Shown: positions 34,232-44,015, numbered from the stretch's first letter. The stretch: DNA of 64,000 nt from Chryseobacterium rhizoplanae (GCF_900182655.1 NZ_FXTC01000010.1:100282-164281); one strand, 5' to 3'. Made by a program: numbers and translations. Notes: a model not told the origin generated them from the letters alone.

Positions 34232-34849
34232 ATGGGTAGTATAAATATAAAACTATTTGTAGTATTCTTGTTGGTTTTTTTTATCCAATGTCAATCTCAG
34301 GAAGTACAAGAGACAATGATTCCAAAAATGAGTAATGAATTTGAAAAGATTACTATAGAGAATTCTAAGAAAAAAGAGGATGACAGATGTATTGAAACTC
34401 CGGAAGAAAGAAAAGAAATCTTTTCTGCTTCTAAAGGTGGATATAGATTAAGTATTTACTATGAGAATTCTTTTTATAAATCAGATAAATTCTATTATAA
34501 AAATGGGTACATAAAAAATAAATCATTGTCATTTAATATGGGTTCTCCAATAGGAATATTATATCATTTCGATAAATCAGGGAAGCTTATTAAAGAAGAA
34601 AATACAGATGAAGGATATAGTTTTACTCCTGAAAAGATAGTGGAGTATTGTGAAAAGAATAAAATTAATCTCCCAAAAGGCTATCATGATTCAGGTTATC
34701 AGACAAGAGTATTAAAACAGGATTTTGAAGGCAAAAAAGTATGGCGGATTTCTCATCAGACTGCAGGTGATACAATTGTGGAAATCATATTAGATGGGAA
34801 AACAGGGAAAGAACTTCAGAAAAAAACAGTACCTTTTTATAATCCGTAA
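34232..34849 (+). CDS. Lipoprotein paralogous to the preceding gene, immunity array
   Basis: Protein of 205 residues (VFFIQC, Cys20). It follows the same outline as the 252-residue neighbour: KFYYKNGYIKNKSLSF, ILYHFDKSGKLIKEENTDEG, then EGKKVWRISHQTAGDT. A short frame just upstream (34192) also starts with ATG but stops after 15 codons. Tandem paralogous lipoproteins behind an effector are typical of extra immunity genes collected over time. Confidence 0.6.
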   Translation: MGSINIKLFVVFLLVFFIQCQSQEVQETMIPKMSNEFEKITIENSKKKEDDRCIETPEERKEIFSASKGGYRLSIYYENSFYKSDKFYYKNGYIKNKSLSFNMGSPIGILYHFDKSGKLIKEENTDEGYSFTPEKIVEYCEKNKINLPKGYHDSGYQTRVLKQDFEGKKVWRISHQTAGDTIVEIILDGKTGKELQKKTVPFYNP

Positions 34850-34924
34850 TTATTGATTAATAAAAGTTTAATAGGAGATTATATCTATTCAAAATCACTA
34901 TTTGATAGTAGAAACAACTCATAA

Positions 34925-35137
34925 GACATGCATACTATTGCATTAAATTATTCATTTGAGATACAAGAGAGTGTTCCGCAATAATTCTTTTTAAATATAA
35001 AAACAGAAAATGTAATGGATTATATTTATGGAGATGTACTGATCACTTTTTGGAAGTGGCAGTGGGATAGAATTCATAAAGACACAGACGATATGAAAGC
35101 AATAGATAAATCGAAAAAAAATGAAACTGAAAAATAA
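34925..35137 (+). pseudogene. Decayed fragment of a second metzincin-like effector C-terminus
   Basis: The frame from 34925 reads MHTIALNYSFEIQESV, then a stop, then KTENVMDY and FWKWQWDRI. It parallels MHAIALGHSFGTQESI, KTENVMDY and TWKWQWDKL of the effector at 31379-32833, and the DNA also matches (CATTTGAGATACAAGAGAGT against CATTTGGGACACAAGAGAGT). The zinc His-Glu is lost and at least one stop is inside, so it is a dead remnant. It overlaps the start of the next gene. Confidence 0.8.
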
Positions 35138-36386
35138 GAAGTCAATCATCTTTAAGATGTTAGTTTTTATTGGCATAGTAATAAGTTGTCATTCAAATAG
35201 TCAAAATATGCAGGAATATAATAAAGAAGTTGAGAAGTTTAATGTTAAGGAACTGTACCCAAACCAGAAGATTGCGTATGAAAAAAATGGAGATATTGTA
35301 TTGTTTTACGCACCTGGGAGACAGCATGAAATATACGCAAAGGTTGATCTGAAATCGCAAGTTTTTGATATACAAAATTCAAAATTTCTGAATACGGATG
35401 ACTTGCTGGAGATTAGCCGTCTCAAATATTTTTCTCCCAAAAAGTATTCTACCTTTTATAAATATCCTATTGGAAGAAGTGGAACCGCAGGAGGTGATTT
35501 TTTTACACTCATAGAATTTAATGAACTTGGACTTATTAAAAGTATCGAAAAAAATCTCCCGGATGCTAAAAATAAATATTTATATCACTACAATAAATAT
35601 GGGCAGCTACTGAGGATAGCTGAAGATAAAATAGTTGACAAAATCCTGTTAGAGAATACATATGATGAAAACGGAAGACTTATTTCTCAAAAGAAAGATA
35701 CCAAAGATATACAGTCAGAAAGAGAATTTACCTATGATAAAAATGATAATATTCTAAAAGAAAATATAAAAGAAAAAGAAATAGCCCCTAATGGAAAAGT
35801 AGTAAAAAATGAAGCTTATGCCTTACTCTATCAATATAATAATAAAGGGCAAATTGCAAGGAAATATACTGAAAATGAAAATCATATCATTGAATTCCAG
35901 TATGACCCGGTGGGTAATGAACTCATGAGTGTTGTTGAATACTATGGCGCTCCAGATAAATCTGATGCTAAAAAATGGGTAAATCATTTTACGAAAATAA
36001 CCTATAGGTATGCTAAAGATCAGATTACCGAAGAGAAAAAGTATGAATATGCGATTGTAAATGCTTCGGTTCTTATAGATAAAAAATGGACTCCAATAAC
36101 TGTTGAACAACAGAAAGCATTAGGCTGGAAAAAATTTAAAGAAGAATCTGAAACACCGCTGTCAGGAATTGAAAAAAACTATAAATACGAACCAGAGGCA
36201 ATTACTACAGAAATCAATACTTACAATTTTTCCAATCATTTTAAAAATGGTAAAACAGAAATAAATAAAGAACTTACCAACGGTGAAAAAATCAAGTTTA
36301 CACTGGATAATAATGGAAGAATAACCCATAAAGAAATTAATAGTACCCTAGAAAACACATCAGAAGTACAAATGTTTTATTATTGA
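35121..36386 (+). CDS. Lipoprotein with YD/RHS-like repeats, immunity array
   Basis: Protein of 421 residues (lipobox IVISC, Cys23). Several short repeats resemble YD/RHS or wall-associated text: YHYNKYGQLLRIAEDK, NTYDENGRLISQKK, FTYDKNDNILKENI and FQYDPVGNELMSVV. It starts inside the 3' end of the effector fragment, so it may once have been coupled to that second effector as its immunity gene. That pairing is inferred only from position. Confidence 0.6.
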   Translation: MKLKNKKSIIFKMLVFIGIVISCHSNSQNMQEYNKEVEKFNVKELYPNQKIAYEKNGDIVLFYAPGRQHEIYAKVDLKSQVFDIQNSKFLNTDDLLEISRLKYFSPKKYSTFYKYPIGRSGTAGGDFFTLIEFNELGLIKSIEKNLPDAKNKYLYHYNKYGQLLRIAEDKIVDKILLENTYDENGRLISQKKDTKDIQSEREFTYDKNDNILKENIKEKEIAPNGKVVKNEAYALLYQYNNKGQIARKYTENENHIIEFQYDPVGNELMSVVEYYGAPDKSDAKKWVNHFTKITYRYAKDQITEEKKYEYAIVNASVLIDKKWTPITVEQQKALGWKKFKEESETPLSGIEKNYKYEPEAITTEINTYNFSNHFKNGKTEINKELTNGEKIKFTLDNNGRITHKEINSTLENTSEVQMFYY

Positions 36387-36491
36387 ATCATTATCTTCAA
36401 CAACAATTTAAATAACCCTTAACTATTAAATTATCAACATAAAACTGCTTGTCATAAGGCATCTCATAAAACTAAATAACCATCAACGTCA

Positions 36492-37163
36492 ATGAACAAA
36501 ATCACGGATCACCTGAAATATTTCTCCAAACTATCCGCAGCATTCATCCTCAGTATATTTAAAATTTATGCAATAGGACTTATTTCTACGATTGTTACCC
36601 TGGTATTTGGAATTTATATTTTAGCTGATCGTTTAGGCCCGTCATTAGGACATACAGGAGCAATTGCATTTATAATAATCACAATTAAAGCAAAACCTGT
36701 TTCGGCGGTTCTATTTTATTTGTTAATGATCATAGCTCCGTTTTTTACCATTGTTTTTGCTTCAAAATATGCAATGTCAGTAGTGATCAGCAAGCTGCTT
36801 CAGGATCATTCCAAAACAATTGTAATCCCGTTTATCGATAAGGTGATTGGGATTTTTAAAGCCAAACAGCCAACTGTTATCCGCACAAGTGCTGATTTTG
36901 CAATCGCTAAAGTTAAACTTCTGAATGAATTTAGAAATAGTTCAGAAAACAAAATACTCAAACGTATTTTAGGGTATGCTTTAAATAAAATAAAGTTTGA
37001 CGAATTGAATCTGGGAAATGATAATGCAGATTTTTCTGAAATTATAAAAACTACTCTGATTGAAAAACTGTATGAGCTGGCAGAAACTTCGGTCATGTTA
37101 TTCTATATCTACATCGGACTTCAATGGTTCAGTTTGATTTTATTATACTTTTTGAATATATAA
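36492..37163 (+). CDS. Hypothetical membrane protein of the T6SS region
   Basis: Protein of 223 residues with hydrophobic segments at about 20-48, 50-75, 76-102 and 203-222. The polar middle (about 115-195) carries KVKLLNEFRNSSENKILKRI. I recognise no family. It sits between the lipoprotein array and clpV, 105 bases from the former. It could be an immunity protein with membrane segments or a T6SS part such as TssN; neither is shown by the sequence. Confidence 0.6.
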   Translation: MNKITDHLKYFSKLSAAFILSIFKIYAIGLISTIVTLVFGIYILADRLGPSLGHTGAIAFIIITIKAKPVSAVLFYLLMIIAPFFTIVFASKYAMSVVISKLLQDHSKTIVIPFIDKVIGIFKAKQPTVIRTSADFAIAKVKLLNEFRNSSENKILKRILGYALNKIKFDELNLGNDNADFSEIIKTTLIEKLYELAETSVMLFYIYIGLQWFSLILLYFLNI

Positions 37164-37424
37164 AAGAAAAAAGAAGGCTTAGGTGAGTAATTTATCACAA
37201 AACTTCGCCATCAGAATTATATTGAAAAACAAAAAACACCGTTGTTACTTCTCTATTTGAAGAATTAACTATCTTTATATCGTTTAGAATAAAATAACTA
37301 ATTTTAGCATCATAAAAAGAACAATTTTTTATACCCTGATAAAAGGGATGGAAAATATGGATCGAAACCATCAAATCAGCACATAAAAACAGAACGCAAA
37401 TATATTAATATAAGAAAATTATAA

Positions 37425-39920
37425 ATGGGAGTACTAGTAACCAACGAAACCGTAAAGCAACTATTTCACATTGCTCAGTCGATAGCGAAGGAAAATTATA
37501 ACGGAACCTATGGAGGCCCGCACATCCTGCAGGCTTTAATGCATAAAGATATCGGACTCAATGAATTCCTGAAAAGTATAGATAAAGATCCCGGCTATTT
37601 CTATGAATGGGCAGATGTCCGTATTGAAGAATATCCTAAGACCAATCACCTTCCCGATGAAGTAGGTCAGGATGATGCGATAGATAATCTTATTGAAGAA
37701 GCTGATGATATCCGCTTAAAATTAGGATTGGATGAGATTACCCCTATTTGTATCCTGACAGCAATTGTAAAACCACAGGTTGTGTTCTCACTTCAGCAAT
37801 TGAAATCACTTCCGTTGAGAGAACATGAGATATTCAATCTGTATAGAAAAGATACACCGTTTACCGTTTCAGAAGATGGTGATTTCTCATCATTATTTTC
37901 AAATGGTTCAGACTATTCAGACTCTTCTTTTCCTTCCATTAAAAGCTATTGTGTAGACAGAACGGCACAGGCGAGAAAAGGAGAAATTGAAAATATCATC
38001 GGTAGAGATAAAGAACTCAGAATGCTGGTAGAAATTCTTTGCCGCAGAAGCAAACCGAATGTGATCATCATCGGGGAACCCGGAGTAGGAAAAACTGCAT
38101 TGGTGGAAGGATTTGCCACTGAAATTATCAGAGGAAATATTCCCGAAATGCTTAAAAACGGTACCCTTTTAGAACTGGACACCGGAGCATTGCTAGCCGG
38201 AACTTCTTATAAAGGTGAAATTGAAGACCGTCTGAAAAAAGTCATCAATGAATGTAAGAAAATTGAAAAAGCGATTCTTTTCATTGATGAGATTCATACC
38301 CTTTTAGACCCGAAAGGAAGCATCGGAAATGTTGCCAACCTTTTGAAGCCTGAGCTTGCCAGAGGTGAAATTACCGTAATTGGAGCTACGACCCAGGAAG
38401 AATATAGAAAAATTATAGAGCCGGAACAGGCTTTCAACCGTCGTTTCGAGGTCTTAACCGTACATGAACCGGATGAAAAGACCTGCGTGAAAATGATTGA
38501 TGTTCTTCTTGAAGGCTACAAAAAACACCATGGTATTGAAGTCGAAAAAACTGCGATTCCGGAATGTGTGCGTCTCGCTAAAAGATATGCAAAAGGTAAA
38601 AAATTACCCGATGCCGCTATTGATTTATTAGACAGAACAATGGCAGCCATCAAAATGCTTGATGAATTGTCAGAAAAAGAATTGAGCAGCTGGAAAGAAA
38701 GCTATGATGCTATTTTAGAAGAAGAATATGCAGATAGCAAAGATAAAGCGGACGAGCTGATCTGGACTTATAATCTCCTGAGGGATAAAATAAGCCCGAT
38801 TCTTTGGGGATCGCTGAGTGAGCAGCCTGCCATTGACAACTCTATGCCGGTAGATCAGATTCAGAAGATTATTGAAGATACCTATGCAGAACTTCTGCAG
38901 CATGCTGCGAAAAAAAGAGAAAAAGTAGACAGACTTGAACTTGCCGCTGTAATGGCTGCGAAAACCAATATTCCAATCGGAAAGATCCAGGCTCAGGAAA
39001 AAGAAAAACTTTTGAATATGGAATCTCTTCTACTAAACAGAGTAGTAGGACAGGATCATGCATTAAAAATTCTTTCCGATGCTATTGTAGAAAACCGAAG
39101 CGGATTGAATAAACCAGGGCAGCCAATTGGGTCATTCTTCCTTCTCGGACCTACTGGGACGGGTAAAACAGAGCTGGCAAAATCAATGGCAGAATTACTT
39201 TTCAATGATGAAAAAGCAATGGTGCGTTTTGATATGTCAGAATTTAAAGAAGAACATTCCGCAGCCTTACTATACGGAGCGCCTCCGGGATATGTAGGAT
39301 ACGAAGAAGGAGGTATGCTTGTCAATAAAATCAGACAACAGCCCTATACCGTTGTTTTATTTGACGAAATTGAAAAGGCACACCACTCAGTTTTTGATGT
39401 GTTCCTTCAGATTATGGACGAAGGAAAAGTTCACGATAAATTAGGTAAAGAAGGAGATTTCAGCAATGCATTGATCCTGTTTACCTCCAATATCGGAAGT
39501 GAAGAAATTGTAAAGCAATTTGAAGAAGGAAAAATTCCGGAATCATCTTCACTGATGCAGATAATGTCAAATTCAGGACGATTCAGGCCTGAGTTTTTAG
39601 CAAGAATCACAGAGATCATTCCTTTTGCACCGATCACAGAATCTATTGCAGAAAGAATCTTCAATATTCAGCTGAAATCACTTCATACCTCATTGACAAG
39701 ATTGGGAATCACTTTAAAGATCAGTGATGATGCGGTAAGAAACCTTGCATTAGGCGGATTCAGCAGCAAGTATGGAGCAAGACAGATCTCAGGAGTAATC
39801 CGTGCACAGCTTGCCAGACCGATCTCTAAAATGATTGTCAGAGAAGAAGTAAAATCCGGCCAGACCATTCATGTAGATTGGAATAAAGACGAAGAAAAAC
39901 CAAGCTGGAAAGTAGATTAA
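37425..39920 (+). CDS. tssH: T6SS AAA+ ATPase ClpV (TssH)
   Basis: Protein of 831 residues, Clp/Hsp100 class I. An N-domain (1-150) is followed by two AAA+ modules. Walker A1 is GEPGVGKT at 217-224, Walker B1 is ILFIDEIHTLL, Walker A2 is GPTGTGKT at 575-582 and Walker B2 is VVLFDEIEKAH. The second module has the YGAPPGYVGYEEGG pore loop. The setting in the T6SS region favours ClpV, which disassembles the contracted sheath, over the general ClpB. No sheath genes are in the window. Confidence 0.9.
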   Translation: MGVLVTNETVKQLFHIAQSIAKENYNGTYGGPHILQALMHKDIGLNEFLKSIDKDPGYFYEWADVRIEEYPKTNHLPDEVGQDDAIDNLIEEADDIRLKLGLDEITPICILTAIVKPQVVFSLQQLKSLPLREHEIFNLYRKDTPFTVSEDGDFSSLFSNGSDYSDSSFPSIKSYCVDRTAQARKGEIENIIGRDKELRMLVEILCRRSKPNVIIIGEPGVGKTALVEGFATEIIRGNIPEMLKNGTLLELDTGALLAGTSYKGEIEDRLKKVINECKKIEKAILFIDEIHTLLDPKGSIGNVANLLKPELARGEITVIGATTQEEYRKIIEPEQAFNRRFEVLTVHEPDEKTCVKMIDVLLEGYKKHHGIEVEKTAIPECVRLAKRYAKGKKLPDAAIDLLDRTMAAIKMLDELSEKELSSWKESYDAILEEEYADSKDKADELIWTYNLLRDKISPILWGSLSEQPAIDNSMPVDQIQKIIEDTYAELLQHAAKKREKVDRLELAAVMAAKTNIPIGKIQAQEKEKLLNMESLLLNRVVGQDHALKILSDAIVENRSGLNKPGQPIGSFFLLGPTGTGKTELAKSMAELLFNDEKAMVRFDMSEFKEEHSAALLYGAPPGYVGYEEGGMLVNKIRQQPYTVVLFDEIEKAHHSVFDVFLQIMDEGKVHDKLGKEGDFSNALILFTSNIGSEEIVKQFEEGKIPESSSLMQIMSNSGRFRPEFLARITEIIPFAPITESIAERIFNIQLKSLHTSLTRLGITLKISDDAVRNLALGGFSSKYGARQISGVIRAQLARPISKMIVREEVKSGQTIHVDWNKDEEKPSWKVD

Positions 39921-39977
39921 TTAGGAAGCGAAAGGGCAAAAAATACATTTGCCTTTTTGCTTATAAATACAAAAAAA

Positions 39978-40844
39978 ATGAAAACCATTGTCAGAAATAT
40001 TTTTACAGGCTTACTATTATTGGGAACTGTTATAAGTGTAAACGGGCAGTTTCTTGCTGCTTCAGATACGTCAGAAAGCAGTGTGAGAAAATATAAAGGC
40101 ATCATTAATGCCAATAAAGATCTTGTAGAATTTATTGAACAGTTACTCCTTCAGAAAGGACTTCCCAAGCATTTAAGAAACCTGGCCCTGATAGAATCCC
40201 ATTTCGACAGAAACATCACTTCCGGAGCCGGAGCCGTAGGCATATGGCAGCTGATGACTGCACATGCCAACCAATACGGACTTACGGAACAGAATCGTAC
40301 CGATGTTTATAAAAGTACGAAAACAGCAGTTATCTCATTAGCAAACCTTTATAAAAAATATAACAATTGGGTAACTGTTGTAGCTGCCTATAACTGTGGT
40401 GAAGGAAATATTGCCAAAGCGATGGAAGCTGCAGGCTCCTCTCAATATCACGAATTCTCTAAATACCTTCCCGGAGAAACCATTAATCATGTGAAGAAAT
40501 ACCTCAATGCATGCTATGCTACCGGAGAACTTCAGAGTGTTTTAAGCAACTACAATTCTTCAAGGATCAACAAAGTTTTCTTTGAGGACGGAAACAGAAG
40601 AGTGATGGCTGCTGCGCTTTCAGAAACAGAAATCAATGCCGGATTCAATCTGAAAGTTGTTGCTGATGAACTTAAAGTGGACATGGATAAAATCCTTACC
40701 TGGAATCCCGGCATCGTAGAAGAACTGCAGAAAAAAGGAGAAAGCCCTTTCTATCTTCCGGTTGACCTGATGCCGGATTTTCTGCTAAGAAAAAATAAAA
40801 TACTCGTTCGTTCCATCAAAGAGGGAGCTAGTATGCAACAGTAA
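39978..40844 (+). CDS. Lytic transglycosylase (SLT domain) linked to the T6SS
   Basis: Protein of 288 residues from MKTIVRNIF. The signal peptide ends about residue 23 (TVISVNGQ). The SLT domain covers about 45-175 with catalytic Glu73 in LALIESHFDRN, SGAGAVGIWQLM and VVAAYNCGEGN. The end (VVADELKVDMDKILTWNPG) resembles a weak LysM domain. It cuts peptidoglycan in the periplasm. It starts 57 bases after clpV, so it likely opens the wall for T6SS assembly, as housekeeping transglycosylases do in other T6SS. A second start 21 bases upstream is less likely. Confidence 0.85.
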   Translation: MKTIVRNIFTGLLLLGTVISVNGQFLAASDTSESSVRKYKGIINANKDLVEFIEQLLLQKGLPKHLRNLALIESHFDRNITSGAGAVGIWQLMTAHANQYGLTEQNRTDVYKSTKTAVISLANLYKKYNNWVTVVAAYNCGEGNIAKAMEAAGSSQYHEFSKYLPGETINHVKKYLNACYATGELQSVLSNYNSSRINKVFFEDGNRRVMAAALSETEINAGFNLKVVADELKVDMDKILTWNPGIVEELQKKGESPFYLPVDLMPDFLLRKNKILVRSIKEGASMQQ

Positions 40845-40857
40845 TTAAAATACAAAT

Positions 40858-40893
40858 AAAAAAGCAATCAATGTTAAGTTGGTTGCTTTTTTT
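40858..40893 (+). terminator. Terminator of the clpV-transglycosylase operon
   Basis: AAAAAAGCAA (40858-40867) pairs with TTGCTTTTTT, with a loop of about 15 bases and a T run. Confidence 0.85.
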
Positions 40894-41045
40894 ATGCAAT
40901 AACTGATTGTTAAAAAAAGGCCAACTTTATATTAAAGGAATCTTAATATTTCTCACTCAAGTGGAAAATTTTTATTTTTACTGTTGTTTTTTAATGCGTT
41001 GAAATCCTTTGCTGGTGGCGTTTTGAATGGATTTGTTAAATCAAT

Positions 41046-41084
41046 TGTCGTAGAATTACGACAAGAAATCGTAGAACTACTACA
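41046..41084 (+). promoter_or_regulatory. Operator of hcp2, two phased direct repeats
   Basis: Identical 39-base block to the one before hcp1 (repeats at 41048-41063 and 41069-41084). The -7 box TATCTTTG is at 41133-41140. The gap 40894-41045 is AT-rich with nothing recognised. Confidence 0.8.
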
Positions 41085-41188
41085 ATTTCTCAGATTTATA
41101 TTGAAAAGTTTTTTTGAGCAATAAAGAGCCTCTATCTTTGCTAAACAATCACCGAATCACAAAATATTAACGATCAAAATTTACAATC

Positions 41189-41605
41189 ATGGCAGAAAGA
41201 AATTCAAGAGGAATCTTAAAATTCAACGGAGGAGAAGGACAGAAGCTGTTAAAAATGAATTACAGCGTATCCAGATCTACAGACGTATCAGGACGTGTAG
41301 CATCAGATCCTTCTAACGCATTGATCAAAGTAACAGTAGAAGCTACTGAAAAATCTGACATCCTTGAAAGCTTGTTAAACGGTAAATACAAGCCTACAAA
41401 AGGAGAAATTACATTCAACAAATCTCACGAAGAAGGAACATTGATTACTTTGAACTGGGAAAACGGATATGTAATCCAGCACGAAGTGGACTTCGATGCA
41501 ATCGACAGCAACAGTATGCTGATCAGCTTTGTAATCAGCGCTGAAACTATCGACTACGGTACTTCTCAGTACGCAGGACTATGGCCTTCTACAGGTAGTA
41601 ATTAA
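41189..41605 (+). CDS. tssD: T6SS tube protein Hcp (TssD), copy 2
   Basis: Protein of 138 residues, identical to copy 3 except for its end (WPSTGSN). It differs from copies 1 and 4 at FNGGEGQ, YKPTKGE and LNWENG. It is transcribed alone, ahead of the VgrG2 module, and is followed by a terminator. Confidence 0.95.
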   Translation: MAERNSRGILKFNGGEGQKLLKMNYSVSRSTDVSGRVASDPSNALIKVTVEATEKSDILESLLNGKYKPTKGEITFNKSHEEGTLITLNWENGYVIQHEVDFDAIDSNSMLISFVISAETIDYGTSQYAGLWPSTGSN

Positions 41606-41639
41606 GCCTATTCATCATCTTAGTAAAAATAAAATTGGT

Positions 41640-41674
41640 ACAGAACAGCGGGTAAGAGACGCTGTTCTGTTTTC
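41640..41674 (+). terminator. Terminator of hcp2
   Basis: ACAGAACAGCG (41640-41650) pairs with CGCTGTTCTGT (41660-41670), then T. The same arm recurs after hcp3. Confidence 0.88.
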
Positions 41675-41796
41675 TGCTTTAAAATAAGTTTCAGATAAAT
41701 AACCACTAAAATAGAAACCAATATCTGGAATGTACAGAGCCGGTAATTATACCTATGGTTTCAATTCAATATTTATTAACTTAAACACGCAACACT

Positions 41797-43983
41797 ATGT
41801 TTCAAGATGATAAAATTAAAGTAAAGAATTCTCAGCAATCTATCAGCCAGAATACAGAGACAATTAAAAAAACTGCACAGGAAAATGCGGTTGCAAAAGC
41901 AGAGGAAAAGGTAAGTAAAGCAGGGGATAAAATAAAAAAAACAGCTGAAACCACGCAGTATTTAAACCCGGCACAAGAAACAGGTAAATTTCTGAATCAA
42001 ACGCTGGTTTCCAATGATCCTTCCGTTGTTGAGACAAAAGTGTGGGCTAAGCAGCCTACTTCAAAAATACATAATGCAGAAGCTATCTCTCAGAGTTATA
42101 TAGCAGGGATCAATCGGGTTATCAAGCTCGATGTCATCATAGAAGGAAAGATCATTAATCATTTCAAGCATTTTAAGCTGGTGCAGAGTGCTACCAGGCA
42201 CCATGAGTTCAGCCTGATGCTGGCCCATGATACCTTGGGTAAACCGGAAAACCACAATCTGGAAGAAGCCCAGAAATTTTTAGGAAAAAGAATCACAGTT
42301 GTTTTCAAATATAAAGATATTGAGAAAGGAGCTGAACGTAATTTTGTAGGAGTGGTTACAGAAGTGGGATTCAGCCAGGAAAAAGGAAGTCTTGGAAATA
42401 TTATGATCAAAGGTTACAGCCCCACTGTACTTCTGGATGCTGCCCCTCATATTCAGAGTTTTGGAGGGAACCAGCCTGTAAGTCTGAACAGTATTGCTGA
42501 TCAGGTAATTAAAGAAGGGCTGGGAAAGCATAAATTCGATTTCAGAGTAGATGCCCAGCATGGAAATATATCGTACAGTTCACAATATGAAGAAACCCAT
42601 TATAATTTTCTCGCCAGAATGGCCGAAGCCTATGGAGAGCAGTTTTATTATGATGGGGAAGTTTTGCACTTCGGGAAACTGCCGCCTCAGGAAAAACCAG
42701 TCAGGCTTACTTATGGAAGCAGTGTAAGTGATATTGCCATCAAAATGAAGGCTCAGCATGTAAGTCCTACTTTTTATGGCTATAACAGCAGTAAAAATGA
42801 GAAGTTGACAGCTGGCAGTTCAAAAATTAACCATACATCAGATATTGCAAGACGTGCGTACGAAATATCAGAAAAAACTTTTACCACCCCTTCTTTGAGA
42901 GTTGCCCCTATTAAAGCTTCTTCCTTTATGGATATTGATGCTTCCCAGAAGGGAACCGCAGGAAGCAAAGCTTCAGAAGTTTTTATTACTTCGGGAACTA
43001 CAACAGTTCCTTTCTTATACCCGGGATGTACCGCAGATATTGAAATGCGTAAATCAGAGAGTAATGAGACTGCTTATTTTACAAAGTTGATGATTATAGA
43101 AGTCACTCACGAAGTAGATGCCAGGGGCTACTATGATGGCAAATTTGAAGCGATTGCAGCAGATACAGGATTTATCCCACGTCCCGAATTTCAGATGCCA
43201 AAAGCAGAAGCCCAGTTTGGAAAAGTAATTTCAAATACCGATCCTTTAAATCAGGGAAGAGTGCGGGTGCAGTTCGATTGGCAAAGCGGACCTGATACTA
43301 CTGAATTTATCCGCGTAATGACCCCGGATGCGGGAAGTAGTGATAAGGTAAGTAAGAACAGAGGATTTATGGCTGTTCCGGAAGTGGGAGATCAGGTTAT
43401 TGTCAACTTTGTACATCAGCATCCGGATCGTCCGTTTGTGATGGGAGGAATGTTCCATGGTGGAATCGGTGGCGGTGGAGGAGCCGGTAACAATATAAAA
43501 AGCCTAAGCAGCAGAAGTGGAAATAAATTAGAATTAAATGATGGTGAAGGCTCTGTTTTTCTAACAGATCAGGGCGGGGCCAATATGAAGTTTGACGGGG
43601 CAGGAAATGCGCAGACTAATGCCAATAACAATAAAACGGTAAACGTAGGAAATAATAATACAGTAAATGCCGGCAGTACAAATTCCATCAATGTTGGAGG
43701 AAAAGAAGGCGGGGCAGCCAATTCAGTCCTGACAATGGACGCTGGCGGAAATATTTCTCTGGAAGGAAAAACAAAAATTGAATTAAAAGTTGGTGAAAAT
43801 AGTATTACAATTACTAAAGAGGGGATTACTATATCTGCAAAAGAAGGAATGCTGGATTTGAATTCACTAAAAAATGCATTACTGGTAACACAGGATAACC
43901 TGAGTATTCACAGTAAAGCAGTGACCTCAATGAATGCTACAGGAGATATATTTATTACTGGAAGTAATGTTGATATTAACTGA
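41797..43983 (+). CDS. tssI: T6SS spike protein VgrG (TssI), module 2
   Basis: Protein of 728 residues. Compared with VgrG1 it has an 85-residue coiled, lysine-rich N-terminal extension (IKKTAQENAVAKAEEKVSKA) and a different tail. The body matches VgrG1 closely: gp27-like part with YLARMAEAYGEQ-type text (FLARMAEAYGEQFYYDG), then ISNTDPLNQGRVRVQFDW, NRGFMAVPEVGDQVIVNF and FVMGGMFHGG. The tail has a poly-Asn beta-helix (NNKTVNVGNNNTVNAG) and a further domain (ITKEGITISAKEGMLDLN). The tail probably carries the downstream cargo. Confidence 0.93.
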   Translation: MFQDDKIKVKNSQQSISQNTETIKKTAQENAVAKAEEKVSKAGDKIKKTAETTQYLNPAQETGKFLNQTLVSNDPSVVETKVWAKQPTSKIHNAEAISQSYIAGINRVIKLDVIIEGKIINHFKHFKLVQSATRHHEFSLMLAHDTLGKPENHNLEEAQKFLGKRITVVFKYKDIEKGAERNFVGVVTEVGFSQEKGSLGNIMIKGYSPTVLLDAAPHIQSFGGNQPVSLNSIADQVIKEGLGKHKFDFRVDAQHGNISYSSQYEETHYNFLARMAEAYGEQFYYDGEVLHFGKLPPQEKPVRLTYGSSVSDIAIKMKAQHVSPTFYGYNSSKNEKLTAGSSKINHTSDIARRAYEISEKTFTTPSLRVAPIKASSFMDIDASQKGTAGSKASEVFITSGTTTVPFLYPGCTADIEMRKSESNETAYFTKLMIIEVTHEVDARGYYDGKFEAIAADTGFIPRPEFQMPKAEAQFGKVISNTDPLNQGRVRVQFDWQSGPDTTEFIRVMTPDAGSSDKVSKNRGFMAVPEVGDQVIVNFVHQHPDRPFVMGGMFHGGIGGGGGAGNNIKSLSSRSGNKLELNDGEGSVFLTDQGGANMKFDGAGNAQTNANNNKTVNVGNNNTVNAGSTNSINVGGKEGGAANSVLTMDAGGNISLEGKTKIELKVGENSITITKEGITISAKEGMLDLNSLKNALLVTQDNLSIHSKAVTSMNATGDIFITGSNVDIN

Positions 43984-44015
43984 TGTCGCGAATGTATTCT
44001 AAAACGTATTAAAAC

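Noticed and set aside
36492..37163. Membrane protein called TssN
   Set aside because: Position is suggestive, but the length and topology do not clearly match TssN and no motif supports it.
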